A DNA stretch of 64,000 nt from Quercus robur (lineage: Eukaryota > Streptophyta > Magnoliopsida > Fagales > Fagaceae). The stretch covers positions 5,466,974 to 5,530,973 of the forward strand of contig NC_065536.1 of the NCBI RefSeq assembly GCF_932294415.1, read 5' to 3'. Shown here piece after piece: positions 1 to 12,613 of the stretch (position 1 is its first letter; each line of letters begins with the position of its first letter). The notes under the pieces were generated by a model. It did not search any database and was not told the DNA's origin. It saw only the letters and a list, made by a program, of their open reading frames with translations. The translations under genes and the position numbers were made by a program.

Positions 1-108
1 TACATTCATTATTTACCACAAAAAAAAAAAAAAAAAACATTCATTTCAATAATAAAAAATAATGCTCAATCCAAAAGGAAAATGTAAAAATTAGAATTAA
101 AACCACAT

Positions 109-1759
109 TTATTCTTTCCATATACAATCAAGGTGGATATAAAAATTACACATGGCACATTGATAGATCAACTTTTTGCAAGGAAGACTACATCTGTGAC
201 ATGGATGGTGATCTTTAGCTTCCTCAATGAAAGTAAGGGGGTGTCGGTGACAATCAAATGTGTAAGTGCCTCCAAACTTCCAATTTGGGTATATCCCAAG
301 AATACATTTGGGATGTGCAAGATAAGTGCAATCTGCATAGTAGTAGAACCAATGGTTTGAGCTTCGTTCTTCTTCACAGATATCATCATAGTAATATTCA
401 CCAGAGTCATCTTCAGCTGCATAACTAAGAGTGAAGGGATGCTCATTTTGTTTGTACCTTATGGTTTGTGGTAGTGTTGCACATTTAAAGTCAAGTGCAA
501 ATTCACAAGTACTACAACGGAATACTTGATTTCTTCTATCACCACAACTACTACAACTCTGTTCAAAGCTTGTGTAGGAGAGGATGAGTTGGTGCTTATG
601 ACCTTCATGGGTAAGGATTTCTGGGACCAAACTACATTGAACATCAAGATCAAGGTTGCATGACTCACAAGTGTAGAAGAAGCCATTACAATCCTGGTTA
701 CAGGCGTCACACTTGGCGAGTGCCTCTCAGAGGGTGAGTGGGTGTTGATGAAGCGGGTGTTGCTTTTTCATTGGTAAATTAACACAAGAATTATGAAGAA
801 AGAAGCTAAACTTGACACAACTGTAAAAAGAAGGGAGAATAGCTCTTAACCACACGTCGCATTTTTCTTCGTTATTGTGAACCTCCTCATCTGTGAGTTT
901 TAAGTCATGCTCATGACTGAAGTGTTTAATTTATGTGGCTATTTTAGTTCCTTCCTCCCCTACTTTGATATTTTTGATTTTGTAAGCTTCTACTGACTCA
1001 ACAAATTGATCGAGCTCTGCATCTTAATTCTCCTCATCTTTAAGTTCCAGCAAATTTATGTCCTCCCTATTTCTCCCGTCTATAGCACAATAGAGATGAG
1101 CAACGAAATCGCATTTGGAGCAATAGTAAAGCGCATAGCGCATGTCCACCTTTTGAACACAAAGTTGACAAAATTGGGAGTCGGATTCACAGAGTTCAAA
1201 AGAAGAATGGGTTATGTGAAGGGGATGCTTGTGACGTACGACCTTGAGCCTGCATGGGAAAGAAGCGTGGCTTCTATGAATCTAGAAACAGCATATGGCA
1301 CACTGATTAGGCACACCCTTGTCTTCTTTGCCACAAATGTCGCAAGTGAATGTGATTGACTTGCCCATTGGAGTCAATAAGTGATTGTGGAATTGAGCTT
1401 CAAGTTGCAAAACAGCACATTTGATGTGAAGGCTGAAGTTGCAATGATAACACTGATAGGTGTATTCATCGCGAGATTCATTATAGACTTGGCATCTGCT
1501 CTTTTCTTTCTCAAGATAACCTTTTTTTTTTGTCAAAAATAATAAGAGGATGTAATGGGTGCAAGGGATGAAGCAACCCAAGGGGTAATTCTGCACACGA
1601 TTTATGATGATAATACCAATAACATGTTATACACCTATAGCTAGGACCATAAATTGATTCTTGGCACCCCTGACAAGTAGCTCCACCTCTGTTGTCTGGA
1701 ATGAAGACCAATGGATGCTTTGAATCGCAAAAATGTAGAAGTTGCTGTTGTTGCTCCAT
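109..1759 (-). pseudogene. DC1 (C1_2) zinc-finger protein pseudogene, nine domains
   Basis: The reverse strand encodes a cysteine/histidine-rich protein starting at the ATG at 1757-1759 (MEQQQQLLHFCDSKHPL). It has about nine consecutive DC1-type domains, each with an H-x-HPL start and paired CxxC and HxxC motifs; the last ends CNFYIHLDCIWKE before the stop at 109. DC1 domains are plant-specific relatives of the C1 diacylglycerol-binding zinc finger, and most family members have no defined role beyond stress or signalling links. The frame is damaged in four places. One extra A in the A-run at about 1521-1530 shifts the frame between domains 1 and 2. In-frame stops follow at 1282-1284 (a conserved Trp codon turned into TAG), 931-933 (TAA) and 727-729 (TGA). 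Otherwise the frame stays open for about 500 codons, so inactivation looks recent. Truncated expression of the last three domains cannot be excluded. Confidence 0.85.
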
Positions 1760-1989
1760 CTTCTTGTATCACATGCACAATCACAAACAAAATAACATCC
1801 AATTATTTTAGAGAAAAATAAAAATGTGACTCAATACAATAGGGCTAGTAAGCTGAATCCAAATCTATATATCATATATAGATGAAAAGAAACAAAGAAA
1901 TAGAAATAGGGGTGAGAATTGCTGCCTTTTTAGTTTTGTAAGCATTTTTTTTTATTGCTCGATTTTGATGTGAAACACCGATGTTTTAA

Positions 1990-2700
1990 TTTAAGAAAAG
2001 ATTGAGGGCTTCTTTTGGTTGGGATCAAACGTTTACGAAGAAGGAGAATGTACAGAAATTAAGCGTGAATGAGAGCAAGTAAAGAAGTTTGGATTTTGAA
2101 TGAAAATTGGATTTGGGCCTGATTGTTTAAGAGGAATGAGCGTGGCCTAGGTGGAGATGAATAATTTTATGAAAGATGTTGAAATCATCTCTTGTAAAGA
2201 TATAGGCAACACAATCTGTAACTTTCTCTAGTTAAAGATATTATTATTATTATTATTATTATTTTTTATTTAATTTTTAATTTTTTTGCAATCTCAAAGT
2301 GGAAGGCAATGTTAAACTTAAAAGTCTGGAGATAGAGACTATTTTTTTTTTTTTTTGTATTATTGTTTTCTTTTTTTAAATATGATTTTTTTTTTCAAGA
2401 AATGCACTTAAAAAGTTAAGAACAAATAATAAGAATACTTTGACAACAAAAGTTCCAACCATGTCTTTACTTCTTCCCCCAATTCTTGAGACTAATTTTT
2501 TTTTTTTTTTTTAATTTACTTTGTTTTGCTTATGTCAATTCTTACCATTCATTAAAAAGTATCTAACCCAAGTCTAAGTTTTCCTTTATTCTATATATCA
2601 AGAAGGGAGTGCATCTAAGTTTGCTTTCATATTTGATATGGTTAGTTCTTTATTATGCAACTTTTTACTTAAGTTAGGTCAGTCACTACAGTCTACAGCT
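1990..2700. repeat. Duplicated block, copy 1 (proximal part)
   Basis: This stretch matches 9160-9360, 9640-9722 and 10836-11215 in order and orientation, with scattered substitutions. Shared landmarks include the segment around 'gaaatcatctcttg', the segment around 'caaaagttccaaccatg', and the segment ending in 'atatggttagttcttta'. No coding potential is seen. It serves as a pre-insertion reference for the retroposed insert and the MITE found in copy 2. Between this block and the DC1 pseudogene (1760-1990) I see only the pseudogene's likely 5' flank. Confidence 0.75.
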
Positions 2701-3289
2701 CATTAACTCCACACATACAAAACATTGACAACAACAACAATGTGCTCTCGAGCCTAGAGTCTAGACAATCTATGGAGACACAGTATAATAGTAAATTCTT
2801 TTTTTTTTTTAGTAATGTATACTCATCTCTAAAGGAGTTACTTTTGTCTCCCGAGATTTTTTTTTAAACGTTTGATTTAGCTACTAAGGTGTATATATTT
2901 CTATCTCAAAAAAAAAAAAAAAAAGGGCTACTAAGGTGAAGGGAATATTTTCTACCCAAAAAAAAGAAAAAGAAAGGTGAAGGGAATATGAGATAAGTGT
3001 CACTCTTCCAAAGGACAAAAAGAAAGAACAAAAACACAAGCAAGCAAGAAATATATTCTTGCTTGCCAACAACTTAGAGTTATATACTTTTCTTTCTCTT
3101 TTATCTAATCTTTTATATTTTTTAATCTTACTTATCCATGTCATGACTTCTTACTACCATTTCTTTTTTCTAAACATTTCCATGCTAAAATGTTATTTTT
3201 TCATTCATTTGTGAGATTTTGTTATGTTTCTCTAATTAGGCTTTATACACACATAAAGTTTATCTCTTAGGTATGATGAATTTTGAGGT
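2701..3289. other. Non-coding A/T-rich spacer
   Basis: No gene, RNA or mobile element is recognised. The sequence has several long T and A runs (for example near 2798 and 2910) and no open frame with protein-like composition. Confidence 0.5.
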
Positions 3290-3770
3290 GGAATTTACTC
3301 AAAATTGTACTTTGTAAATTTCATGTGGGCATATTGCAAGTTTTCCTCATTTAGCTTAGGGAGGGAGACTACGAGAGTTTTTAACCTATAAGAGTTGTAG
3401 TCCATTCCTAGCCATAAGTCATGTGCCCTTCTTGATATTAAACTTTAAAGCCTACTAAGCACTAAGCACCCAACCATAGAAAGGGTGGTGGTTAGAGTTT
3501 GGGCCTGTGGACATTTGTAATAAGGTGTTTCAAATTAGTGATGGCTCAACTACTCTGATACTTGGGCTAAATCACCAAGTTTTTCAGCCCATTTTACACT
3601 GTCTGTATATTTTCTCACTCTCTGGACTAATCGGTGATGGCCAATGTAAGGTTCAATATCTATATACGCACTTCAATCATAACTTCCTTTATAACTTCTA
3701 TTTTGAAGGGATTTTGCATGTGATAAATCTAAAGATTCGAACAAATTTTACAATTTTTTTTTAATAATTG
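3290..3770 (+). repeat. Dispersed non-coding repeat, copy A
   Basis: A diverged three-copy repeat, also at about 24860-25110 and 26940-27350. The shared core is 'gagtttgggcctgtggac', followed by sequence around 'acttgggct' and 'caccaagtttt'. Copies A and C also share an upstream part containing 'cccattcctag'. No terminal repeats or coding sequence were found, so the repeat type is unknown. Confidence 0.6.
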
Positions 3771-4599
3771 TTGATGTTGTTTGTTGTGATTGATGTATCA
3801 TAAAAATAATGTTTATAGTGAGTTAATATGAAAGTGGTATTGATCCAATAATAACTTACCACTTTAACAAATTTTGGGAAGATGTTGTGATAACTTTTAT
3901 AACTATTCCCCTAAAAGAAATTGTAATTGTAGAATTTTTCAATTTCAAATGTGCACTAGAATTAATTGGGAGAAAATGATGCAAAAGATTTCAAATTATC
4001 AATCATGGTTTTTAGCAAAGAATAAAAAGAGTTCAACCAAATCCAACCCTATAACGCTATAACTCAATGTGCATGATGAACATCAATAAAACTTAAAAAA
4101 TCATTGAGAAGATTTAAATAATAATAAAAAAAAAAGCAGAATAAATATAAGATTTATGCTTTGTGGCCTGAAAAAGAAAAAGGGACAAAGCATCTGCAAG
4201 ATTACTTCACTTGGGAGTAATGCTAATGAAAGAACTTGGTGAAAAAAATATTCAGTAGACTTATTGCTTCAATAGTAACCTGTACTGTTATTGTATTGTG
4301 ATTGTTGGGAAAACAACAGAGTAGGGAATGAAAAAAAGAAATTTCCCCAAGTACAGAATGAAAGAAAGAAAAACTATCTCAAGCAAGGCATAATCACACA
4401 AGATGATAATGCTTCCCTTTGTAGAGCATATGCAAAACTTCATGTTATAGTATACTATTGAGTTTTACTTTATCAACTAGCCAATGCAATACAAAGATTG
4501 GTGCCAAAGCCAAAGAGATCTACGCAATTAATGGTGTTGATAATTTCAAGACAACATATATATATATATATATATATCTTATGGTGGCCTAAAAAACAA
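3771..4599. other. Non-coding spacer with a short (TA)n run
   Basis: No gene recognised. A short TA microsatellite lies at about 4556-4577. Confidence 0.5.
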
Positions 4600-5080
4600 G
4601 TAATCATCATTTTCATTGCATTGTAATCATTCTTATTGTAATAATAATTCTTTTGAGCAAGAAACAATCGACCTTGTGCCCTATGAACATAATTATAAGG
4701 ATTTGATTATATATAGTACTTAGACATGTGTTAGTTGAAATATCAAGCAATTTGGGCCTTATATAAAGCCTTGTGCTTTACAATTAGTCAAACAATGTAA
4801 TTTTTATATGGGAAGGTCAATAATATTCCTAGCGTGCAAAGAATTAAATTGAAACCACTAGACAAATCAGATTTTTTTATCAATTAGTATCTTGATCTTC
4901 TTGTGATCTTACATGCAGTCTACTATGCTTTATTTATTGATTCCTTTGGAAAATAATATGATTATCAAGCTCTATACTTATGGACTCCATTATCTAATAG
5001 ACTAATACTAATACTGCAAAATAAAATTTGAGATCTGCTCCATTACAAGAAACTTTTGTTTTTGTTATTTTAGGATCTAT
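4600..5080. repeat. Duplicated block, copy 1 (distal part)
   Basis: Matches 12226-12613 and then 13129-13190 in the same orientation. Shared landmarks include 'gagcaagaaacaat', 'gggccttatataaagcctt' and 'aaaccactagacaa'. Copy 2 carries a 515-bp insertion that this copy lacks. Confidence 0.75.
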
Positions 5081-5778
5081 TTGAGAATTGAGATTCGCTT
5101 ATTTTGTTGAAACTGAAAATTGTTTACTGAAAATACTGTAGATAAAGGTAAAAGTTAGCTGAAACAGTACAGTAGGACCTATGAAAAGTATCAAAAAGTG
5201 CAGTTGGACCTATAAATAGTAGCAAAAATAATTCATGCCAAACGCACACTTAGTTAGCATGCATATGGATAAGAGTGCAAGCATGTTCCATATACATTGT
5301 TTTAAAAAAATATTTTCAAAGTAAATCACTATACTCACGTAATTTTACCCTGATTATTCTGGGTTTATGCTTTTGATTTAAAGGGTTTCTAATTTTATCC
5401 CTTTTTAGTTTCCTCACTCATCATTTGGGACTTCACCTTTAATTTGTGTTGGGTTTGTGACATTGATATTTGGGCTCTTTTCTTAGTGGTTTAATTATAA
5501 TAATATTCTTTTTTAGCCAAACCTCAAGACCCATTGGTCATTTCAGTTTGCTTCCCCATTTTTTTTTTAGAGATTTCTTATCTGAATTTTTTATTGAGCT
5601 TTTAAGTCTCCTCAATTTGGGTTTTCTTTGGGGAAATGTTTTTCAATTCTGTTGCATTTGTTTAAAGTTTTGGGTATTTATTTAATATTTCCAATTTTAT
5701 TAGTCTGCTTTGTTTGTCATTTTGTGTTGTGTGTTTGTTCTTTAGATTAATGTTTCTTTTTGTTTGTTGTTTTTTCAG
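5081..5778. other. Spacer with a MITE-like stretch and a probable old intron
   Basis: About 5090-5260 resembles the common short plant repeat carrying 'cgcttattttgttgaaact' and ending in 'gccaaacgcaca', but no clean terminal repeats or target duplication could be set. The T-rich stretch up to 5778 ends in a good splice acceptor (ttttttcag) directly before the GATA exon, so it may be the remains of that gene's intron. No first GATA exon was found upstream. Confidence 0.4.
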
Positions 5779-6111
5779 TCACTGTGTAATGCCTGTGGGA
5801 TCAGGGACAGAAAGAGGAGGAATTCTATGTGGGTTTGAGTCATGTATCATATAGGAAAAAAATATAGATCAAATGCTCGTGCTACTGCCACTACCACCAA
5901 ATCCAATTCCAATGCGACAACCACACCCACTGCTAAAGCTCTTGGCAATGGTGGCAGAAATCTGAGAGAGCCTTTGAAGACAAAATTAATGGCTTTTGGG
6001 AAATGATTTCTTGCTGCAAAGGTTACCATCAGTGACGAAGAAACAGAGGTGTCGGAGGAGCAAGCTGCAAACTGTTTGATGGCACTGTCCTGTGGTACTG
6101 TTTTTGCCTAA
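5779..6111 (+). pseudogene. B-class GATA transcription factor (LLM-domain type) pseudogene, last exon
   Basis: A 111-codon frame follows a splice acceptor at 5776-5778. It opens with SLCNACGIRDRKRR, the second half of a plant GATA zinc finger (normally preceded by the CxxC of exon 1, which is absent). It ends with EEQAANCLMALSCGTVFA and a TAA at 6109-6111, closely matching the C-terminal LLM (leucine-leucine-methionine) domain of GATA15/16/17-like proteins. These nuclear factors bind GATA-core DNA and act in greening and growth. Two in-frame TGA codons (5836-5838 and 6004-6006) and the missing first exon make this a pseudogene. A related 3' fragment lies at 25539-25688. Confidence 0.8.
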
Positions 6112-6144
6112 AGGTGGAAACACACAACAAAATGTTGATAAGAT

Positions 6145-6916
6145 CAGGGACAGACCCCGCTGGGGGCATGGGCCCCTGGGTCCAATTTTTATTTTTCAAG
6201 TTATAAAATTTTTCATTTTGTAGTTAGACCCTCTTCTAAAATTTTAGGCCACTTTTATTTCATAATAAGCCTAATTCGTCTCACTCAAATAGTAACTATC
6301 TAACTAAAAAACTTAACAAAAACAATAAAAACATTTATAATAGTGATTGTATTTTAGCAAAAAAAAAAAAAAAAAAAAAACTATTTTACCACTAAAGAAC
6401 TAAAAAATTATGCGTTATTGGAGAAGTTAAAACTAAATTTTTATAGCAAGTTGTTAAAAATAAAATAAAATATTTTATTAAGGTTATATCTCTTCATTCA
6501 ATTAAAAAACTCAAATTCTCTCACTTCCTTTATTATTTTAATGAATTGTTTATATTATTTTAAATGAAGTTATAAAAAAATAGAACATTTAATATTTGGT
6601 GTATTGTAAAGTGAGATAGTAAAATAAATAAAGTAACTTTTTGAAATGCTAAAAGTTAAAATTTTTAGCACCATCAATATGAATGCTCTAACTTCCAAAA
6701 AAAAAAAAAAAAAAAAAATCATAGCCAGCCTAATATTAAAAAAAGACATTATTTTTTTTTATTTGTCTTTGTTGGTAAATAATTGCATCATAATGTATTT
6801 AAAAACAACGATTTTGAGTATTTGTAATATTTTGATACCATATGGATTCTTATTTGGATGATTTTTTTTCTTCATATTCCGGCCCCCGTTAGTTTAAAAT
6901 CCTGATTCTATCTCTG
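6145..6916. mobile_element. hAT-type non-autonomous DNA transposon
   Basis: A 772-bp element is flanked by a perfect 8-bp target duplication (gataagat at 6137-6144 and 6917-6924). Its ends are short imperfect inverted repeats, CAGGGACAGA and, read inward from the right, CAGAGATAGA. An 8-bp duplication with CA-starting termini is typical of the hAT superfamily. The interior is A/T-rich and has no transposase frame. The related sequence at about 25700 reads through the site without the element, confirming the insertion. Confidence 0.85.
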
Positions 6917-7350
6917 GATAAGATAAAGAAGACCCTAACCACTTAGTAACCCCAACCAACAAGTATACCTTTTAATATTGTCCTTTTAGCTTACTTTAAA
7001 AAAAAAAAAAAAAAAAAAAAAACTTTTTCTTTGATTAAATGAAATGAAAATGAGAGGAAATGGAAATACCCGTGTGTATGTGTTATTTGGGTTTTTCCAA
7101 GATAGAAAAGAAACAAGGGAATGCTCAAGGACAGCCAAAAAAAAAAAAAAAAAAAAAGGGAATGCTCAAGGAAATTGAAAGAGAATTGATAGAATGACAT
7201 TCCTGTTTTTGGTAACATTTCTTAGTATATTGTACATGGAATTAATGATATATCACCTTTTTTGGTTGTATGTGCTGTTTTTTTTGGTTCGTGATATGCT
7301 GTTTGTAGAAATTGTTGGATGACTTTATAATAGAAATTGAGGTGTCCAAA
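6917..7350. repeat. Flank shared with the 25.7-26.1 kb region
   Basis: From the hAT target site onward this sequence matches about 25704-26120 ('agaagaccctaaccact', 'aagtataccttttaatatt', 'gacattcctgtttttg'). With the GATA tail, the duplicated segment covers at least 5990-6144 plus 6917-7350. No coding sequence is seen; long A runs lie at 6998-7022 and 7138-7157. Confidence 0.7.
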
Positions 7351-9159
7351 AAAAAGCACTCAGAGATGAAAATTGTAACCTTGTCCAACGTATTGGAAAG
7401 AGAGAGCAATCAGTAATGAAGATAACAATTATTTATATTAAGATAGCTTACACAAAAGCTTTTGAGGAGATTCCTCAAATTTTTTTATTTCCGCAATCGT
7501 CAAACAAGTTTCCTACTGAAGTTTCATTGGCTATGTTGTCTTGTTGTTCTAATATATCTTTTAGATTATCATGTTACCTATCAAGCAATCAACTAAGCAA
7601 CTACTGTCATCAATTTTCTACAATGTCGGACCTACTTCATTTACTAGTTAGCTGTTACTACTCCACTTCACAAGGTAGGGAATAGTTACGTGTAGTTTCA
7701 AGTTTCCTAGTGCCTTGCACATTCCATCTACAAGGATATTATAGATTAAAATATTGAGATCCAACTTAATATTTTCCAATTTTTGAAATGAGTAACCTCA
7801 CCATGTACATTGGAACACAAGCCTGCAATATTTGGAATAAATATACCGCACAAGTACACCTTACTTGTCTTGCATTTCTTGAGAGAGGCTAAGGCACGTT
7901 GGATAGAGCATCTTATACACATGTTTTCAATTTTTAAATAACATTACAAGCATTTTCACACACATTTTCATCTACACGTATTTAAAAAAAATACAAATAA
8001 TGTTACTCCTTTACCAAAAGGACCCTAATTTTCTCATTAATTCTTTGTCTTACAATGAACAAATCATGAAACTTGGAAAATAAGAGAAGAACACTTTCAT
8101 AGATCAAACTAAATATTTTTATTACAATTTTATAAACAATTATCATCAACTAGCATCATAATTTCTTCTATGCAAATCCATAGACCCTCATTCTTCTTTT
8201 CTTCTGCATGCAAATCCATACACCCTCATTCTTCTTTTCGTCTACTTGCTTGCAAATCTCTTTCTTTTCTTTTTTTTCTTGGCTTCCAAATCCTTTTTTC
8301 AAGAAAAGACATAATCTAATAGTTATTTTTCTTGGTTTTCAAATCCAAATTTTTTTTTACTTTTTGGATCTTTCCTTACATAAACTGTCAATGATAATAT
8401 CCTTACATAAACTGTCAATGATAACGTTATATATCAAAACATAACATCAACAGTTTATCATCTTCCATCCTCCTAAGCAACCAAAACTTAGGAGAAAAGC
8501 TTGACATGATATTTACCAAGACAGAAAGCAACAACTAATCTATTTCAAATGGCAGAAGCAATTAATCAGCACATTTGAAAAAAATAAGTTGAAGGCAACA
8601 TTTAAGATTCAAATCTTTATACAAAGTAATCACGGTCGAATAATACTTTATTGCTGCAATTGCAAAATATAAACTAATGAAATCTATAATTGCAGGCAAA
8701 AGGTTCAGATGAAGCCGTTTATCAAACGGATCCAAACCATGATCAAAGTCTCTGTATCGAATTCTCACATAATTCATGAACGGATCTGGGTTTTCGACAT
8801 TATAACTACTAGCAATAGCAAAATTTGTACAAGTAGTACTAGCAGAACAAGTAGGAACATACATAGATCTGGTGGGTAAAGATGGACACGCATTTCTCCA
8901 CATCATAGGCTGCCGCCGCTTCCTTTCTCTCAACAAAAATTGTAAAGCACTTTAACCTAAAAATGCTGCTTATATGATCGAATATGGACTCATTTTCTTT
9001 CATGGGCTCAAAAACAGGCCCAAGCTATTAAGCAAACTTGGAAACGTGAGTCAATGCGTGTCCCTACCGCACCGCACGGGACTCACAAATTGGGTGTCAA
9101 AAAGCTGCGAAGGGGTGTGTACAGACTTTGGGCGTAATATGTTTGATTTTGTGTCTAAG
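7351..9159. other. Non-coding region, nothing recognised
   Basis: No supported gene. Short direct repeats occur ('ttcttcttttcttctgcatgc' type, about 8185-8240, and 'cttacataaactgtcaatgat', about 8373-8420). An open stretch on the minus strand at 8562-8936 lacks an ATG start at its head and has no recognisable domain. Confidence 0.4.
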
Positions 9160-9722
9160 TAGCAAGTAAAGTTGTTTGGATTTTAAATGAAAATTGGATT
9201 CGGGCCTCATTGTTTAAGAGGCATGAGCGTGGCCAAGGTGGAGATGAGTAATTTTATTGTTGTGTCAAAAAACCACGGTTATGATAGATGTTGAAATCAT
9301 CTCTTGAAAAGATATAGATCATCTCTTGTAAAGATACAAGCAATACAATCTGTAAAAATTTTGAGTGGATGGCAGTGTTAAACTTAAAACTTTAGAGATA
9401 TAACTTATTTGAATATAGTTTATTTTGTTGAAATTAAAAATTTATTATTAAAAATAAAATGTAAAAATTAATTTAAACAATACAATAAAATGCCCATAAA
9501 TAATAAAAAATACAATAAAACTCATAAAAAAAACTAAATAGTATAATAATTTATAACTTTCATTGCTGCATAAATAATACTGTAGGCTAATTTTTAAAAT
9601 TTTTTTTCTTTTTTAAATATGATTTTCCTTTTTTTTTTTTTTTTTTGAAGAAACGCACCTAAAAAGATAAGAATAAATAATAAAAATACTTTAACAACAA
9701 AAGTTCCAACCATGTTTTTAAT
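9160..9722. repeat. Duplicated block, copy 2 (proximal part)
   Basis: Two parts match copy 1: 9160-9360 (to about 2080-2225) and 9640-9722 (to about 2390-2475). The intervening 9361-9640 is A/T-rich and not shared. The match breaks at 9729, where a poly(A)-tailed insert begins. Confidence 0.7.
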
Positions 9723-9729
9723 TCTTCCC

Positions 9730-10801
9730 TCAAGAAAGGATGTATTTCATGGCATGAAATGAAAAGCACAAACCTTTTCTTCTTTTTCCCCATCTGCGTT
9801 TTCCTTCTTCTTCCTCTTTTACCGTTTTGCTCCTTTCTTCTTCTATCACCAGACACCAGTCACTAGTACCCAAAACCAAAAGCCAAGTTCTTTTCTTTTT
9901 GAAAGAGTTGTCTGTCACTATGGCATTGGCTGGCAGGCACTACCCTTTCCCCATGTGAAGAGTTGGACATGTGGCTACCTCTCCACCTTTCTTTTGGTTT
10001 GTAATTTTTTTTTTTTAAATTTATTTGATTTGATTTGATTGCTTCATTTTTTTACATGTGATTCAGTCTTTTTTTATACAGCATACATACGGTAAAATCC
10101 CACCAAATCCCACAAATTTATTTACTGCCTCTGTACTGTCAATGTAAATGTAATAGTAGATTAAAAAATGCACAAAGCATTGTATATATTTATAAAAAGT
10201 GTACAATATTATACATATTTACATGAGAGTGTACAATTTTGTAAGTATTTGTTTAATTTATAATATAAATCTTGCTTTGATAGTATATTTTAAATAAATA
10301 ATTTTCTTTTATTATTATTATTATTATTATTATTTTGTTTAACAATTGATAATATTGCGTTAATTTTTGATACACTATAACAAAAGTTGTGACATGAAAA
10401 ATACATTTGAAAGATGGTCTTTATATTTATTTGGTTTATTTTAGTCAAATTTTCACTTATACTAAATTAATATATTTATTTATATTTTAAATAATTATTA
10501 AATTAATTATGATGTCATCACGGTTGAACCTCAGTCCGACCTTAAAAATCTTGAATCTCTTCCTTTAACGGTTCGATAAACGGTTCGGGTTTGGAAAACT
10601 TAGCGGAAGAGTTGGAAACTATAAATATAAACAACAAGGAAGCAGAGATTCTCCCAAAAGACCTCCGAATCCAAAAGAGAATGTTTCAAAGTCTACAAAT
10701 CAAAGTTGCTCCTGAACCTATATTCCAAGAAGTCCATCAATTGGCGAAGATGGCAACCTAGTCCTTTGTGCACACTCTTTTGCACTAATTTTTCATTGTT
10801 A

Positions 10802-10835
<34 letters not shown>
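9730..10835 (+). mobile_element. Retroposed insert with long poly(A) tail (unclassified)
   Basis: Relative to copy 1 (near 2480), about 1.1 kb is inserted here. It is flanked by tcttccc (9723-9729 and 10836-10842) and ends in about 33 A residues at 10803-10835. A 3' poly(A) tail with a short target duplication is the mark of target-primed reverse transcription, either a LINE fragment or a processed transcript. No reverse transcriptase is recognised. A short stretch near 10680-10765 looks mildly protein-like (ending in QEVHQLAKMAT), but the source gene is unknown. Confidence 0.55.
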
Positions 10836-10839
<4 letters not shown>

Positions 10840-11220
10840 CCCCCAATTTTTGAGACTAATTTTGTTTTTTGTTTTTTGTTTTTGTTTTTTTTTTTCTTTG
10901 TTTCGCTTATGTCAATTCTTACCATTTATTAAAAAGTATCTAACCCAAGTCTAAGTTTTCCTTTATTCTATATATCAAGAAGGGATTGCGGGTGCGTTTG
11001 GATATCGCTTATTTTGCTAAAAATTGAAAACAATAAAAATAATAATAAAAGAGGCGCTAGTTTCAAAAAAAAAAAAAAAAAAAGGAGGAGGAAAACGTAG
11101 ACGCTAGCATTTTCATTCGTATCCAAACCAACATTGCATCTAAATTTGCTTTCATATTTGATATGGTTAGTTCTTTATTATGCAACTTTTTACTTAAGTC
11201 AGGCCAATTACTACAACTCA
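10836..11220. repeat. Duplicated block, copy 2 (middle part)
   Basis: Resumes the match to copy 1 (about 2475-2700) after the retroposed insert: 'ttgagactaatttt', 'aaaaagtatctaacccaag', 'ttgatatggttagttcttt'. It is interrupted by a short MITE at 10990-11132 that copy 1 lacks. Confidence 0.75.
10990..11132. mobile_element. Short MITE (hAT-like)
   Basis: A 143-bp insertion has inverted ends GGGTGCGTTTGGATA and, read inward from the right, GTTGGTTTGGATA. It is flanked by attgc (10985-10989 and 11133-11137) and absent from copy 1 at about 2610. The visible 5-bp duplication is shorter than the usual 8 bp of hAT, so the superfamily is tentative. Confidence 0.6.
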
Positions 11221-12225
11221 AAACAAAACCAATCCAACAAAACTTCCAACAATAAATTTAGTAGTCACTATAGTTTGAGGATACAAAAATGAAAGAGCAA
11301 AGCCTTTTGCTTTCAATTTTATTATTTTAAGTAAATTTAGTAATAATTGTATTTGCATATTCTTAATTGAATATAGGGCCGGCCTAAGGTATTTTGAGGC
11401 CTTAAGCGAAACTTTTAAATGGGGCCTTTTTTACTGTTTAAATATCTACTTTATATTATTATTTTTATATAAATTTTATTTTTCTTGCTTGTTAAGATGC
11501 AAAATTATTAATTAACTTTTTGTATTCAACTTCTTTTAGAATATTTTAATTGATAATAAGTGCAATTATTTCATTATTATCTTCTAACTCTATTTTATAA
11601 ATTTATTGTTCATTTGTAAGATTTTTAACTGAATTTTTAGTTATATATTTTTTTTATTGCTAGTGACAAATTAATCTAGAGATCTGTTTTTAGATTTGGT
11701 TTTTAAAAAAATTTAAATTTCTTTTAAACCAAATTCACATATTTATTTAATAAAATCAAATAGAATAAAGACTTTTCAAAAAATAAAGATTAAATAACGC
11801 CTAATTGGACCAAGAAACAACGAATTATGTAGCTAGTGTTAGACTTTTCTTTATATTTTAAAATAAAAATCTATGAATAAAAAAAATAAAAGAGAACAAA
11901 ACGATAAATCTAGAGGAGTCTTTACTCTTTACCAAACATTTGCCTCAAAAACCCAGAGAACCTCTACCATGTTCTTTAAAAAAAGAAAAAAATATTGTCT
12001 TCTTTTTCCCATTCTTTTCTAAATAACCTAAAGAAAGTAAAATAAGAAAGCTATGTCACAAAAAGGTAGAAAAATTTTTATAAAAGGAGAAGCTTTGTTT
12101 TACCTCTTCAAGGGACTGTTGATTGCCGAGGGAGCTGCTTATAACTGACTACCATTTTAGGTAGAGACGGAAGTTCTAGCGTCAATTTTTAATTATTTGG
12201 GGGAATATTTCAACCTCTTTAGATT
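11221..12225. other. Non-coding region, possible old repeat
   Basis: No gene. A stretch starting 'gggccggcctaaggtatt' (about 11376) resembles the ends of common plant repeats, but no matching terminus or target duplication could be set. The rest is A/T-rich. Confidence 0.35.
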
Positions 12226-12613
12226 ACAATGCAATGAAAAAGATTTACTAGTAATTCTTTTTGAGCAAGAAACAATTGACCTTGAGCTCAGTGAACATAA
12301 TTACAAGGATTTGATCAGATTATATATAGTACTCAAACGTGATAGTTGAAATATCATGCAATTTAGGCCTTATATAAAGCCTTGCGCTTTTACAAATTAC
12401 AATTAGTCAATTAATGTACTTTTTTTTGGGAAGGTCAAGAATATTCCTAGCATGCAAAGAATTCAATTGAAACCACTAGACAATCATATTTTCTTTGTCT
12501 TGATTTTCTTGTGATCTTACATGCGGTCTGCTATGCTTTATTGATTCCTTCGAAAAATAATATGATTTTCAAGTTCTATACTTATGGACTCCATTATTAA
12601 TTGCTAAGAGTAA
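12226..12613. repeat. Duplicated block, copy 2 (distal part)
   Basis: Matches 4600-4985 of copy 1 closely, including 'ttatataaagcctt' and 'attgaaaccactagacaa'. It continues at 13129-13190 after the MITE. Confidence 0.75.

Noticed and set aside
1006-1359. 117-codon plus-strand frame near the window start
   Set aside because: It is antisense to recognisable DC1 domains, which explain the sequence better.
8562-8936. 124-codon frame on the minus strand
   Set aside because: No ATG at its head (starts at TTG), no recognised domain, and A/T-biased composition; not supported as a gene.
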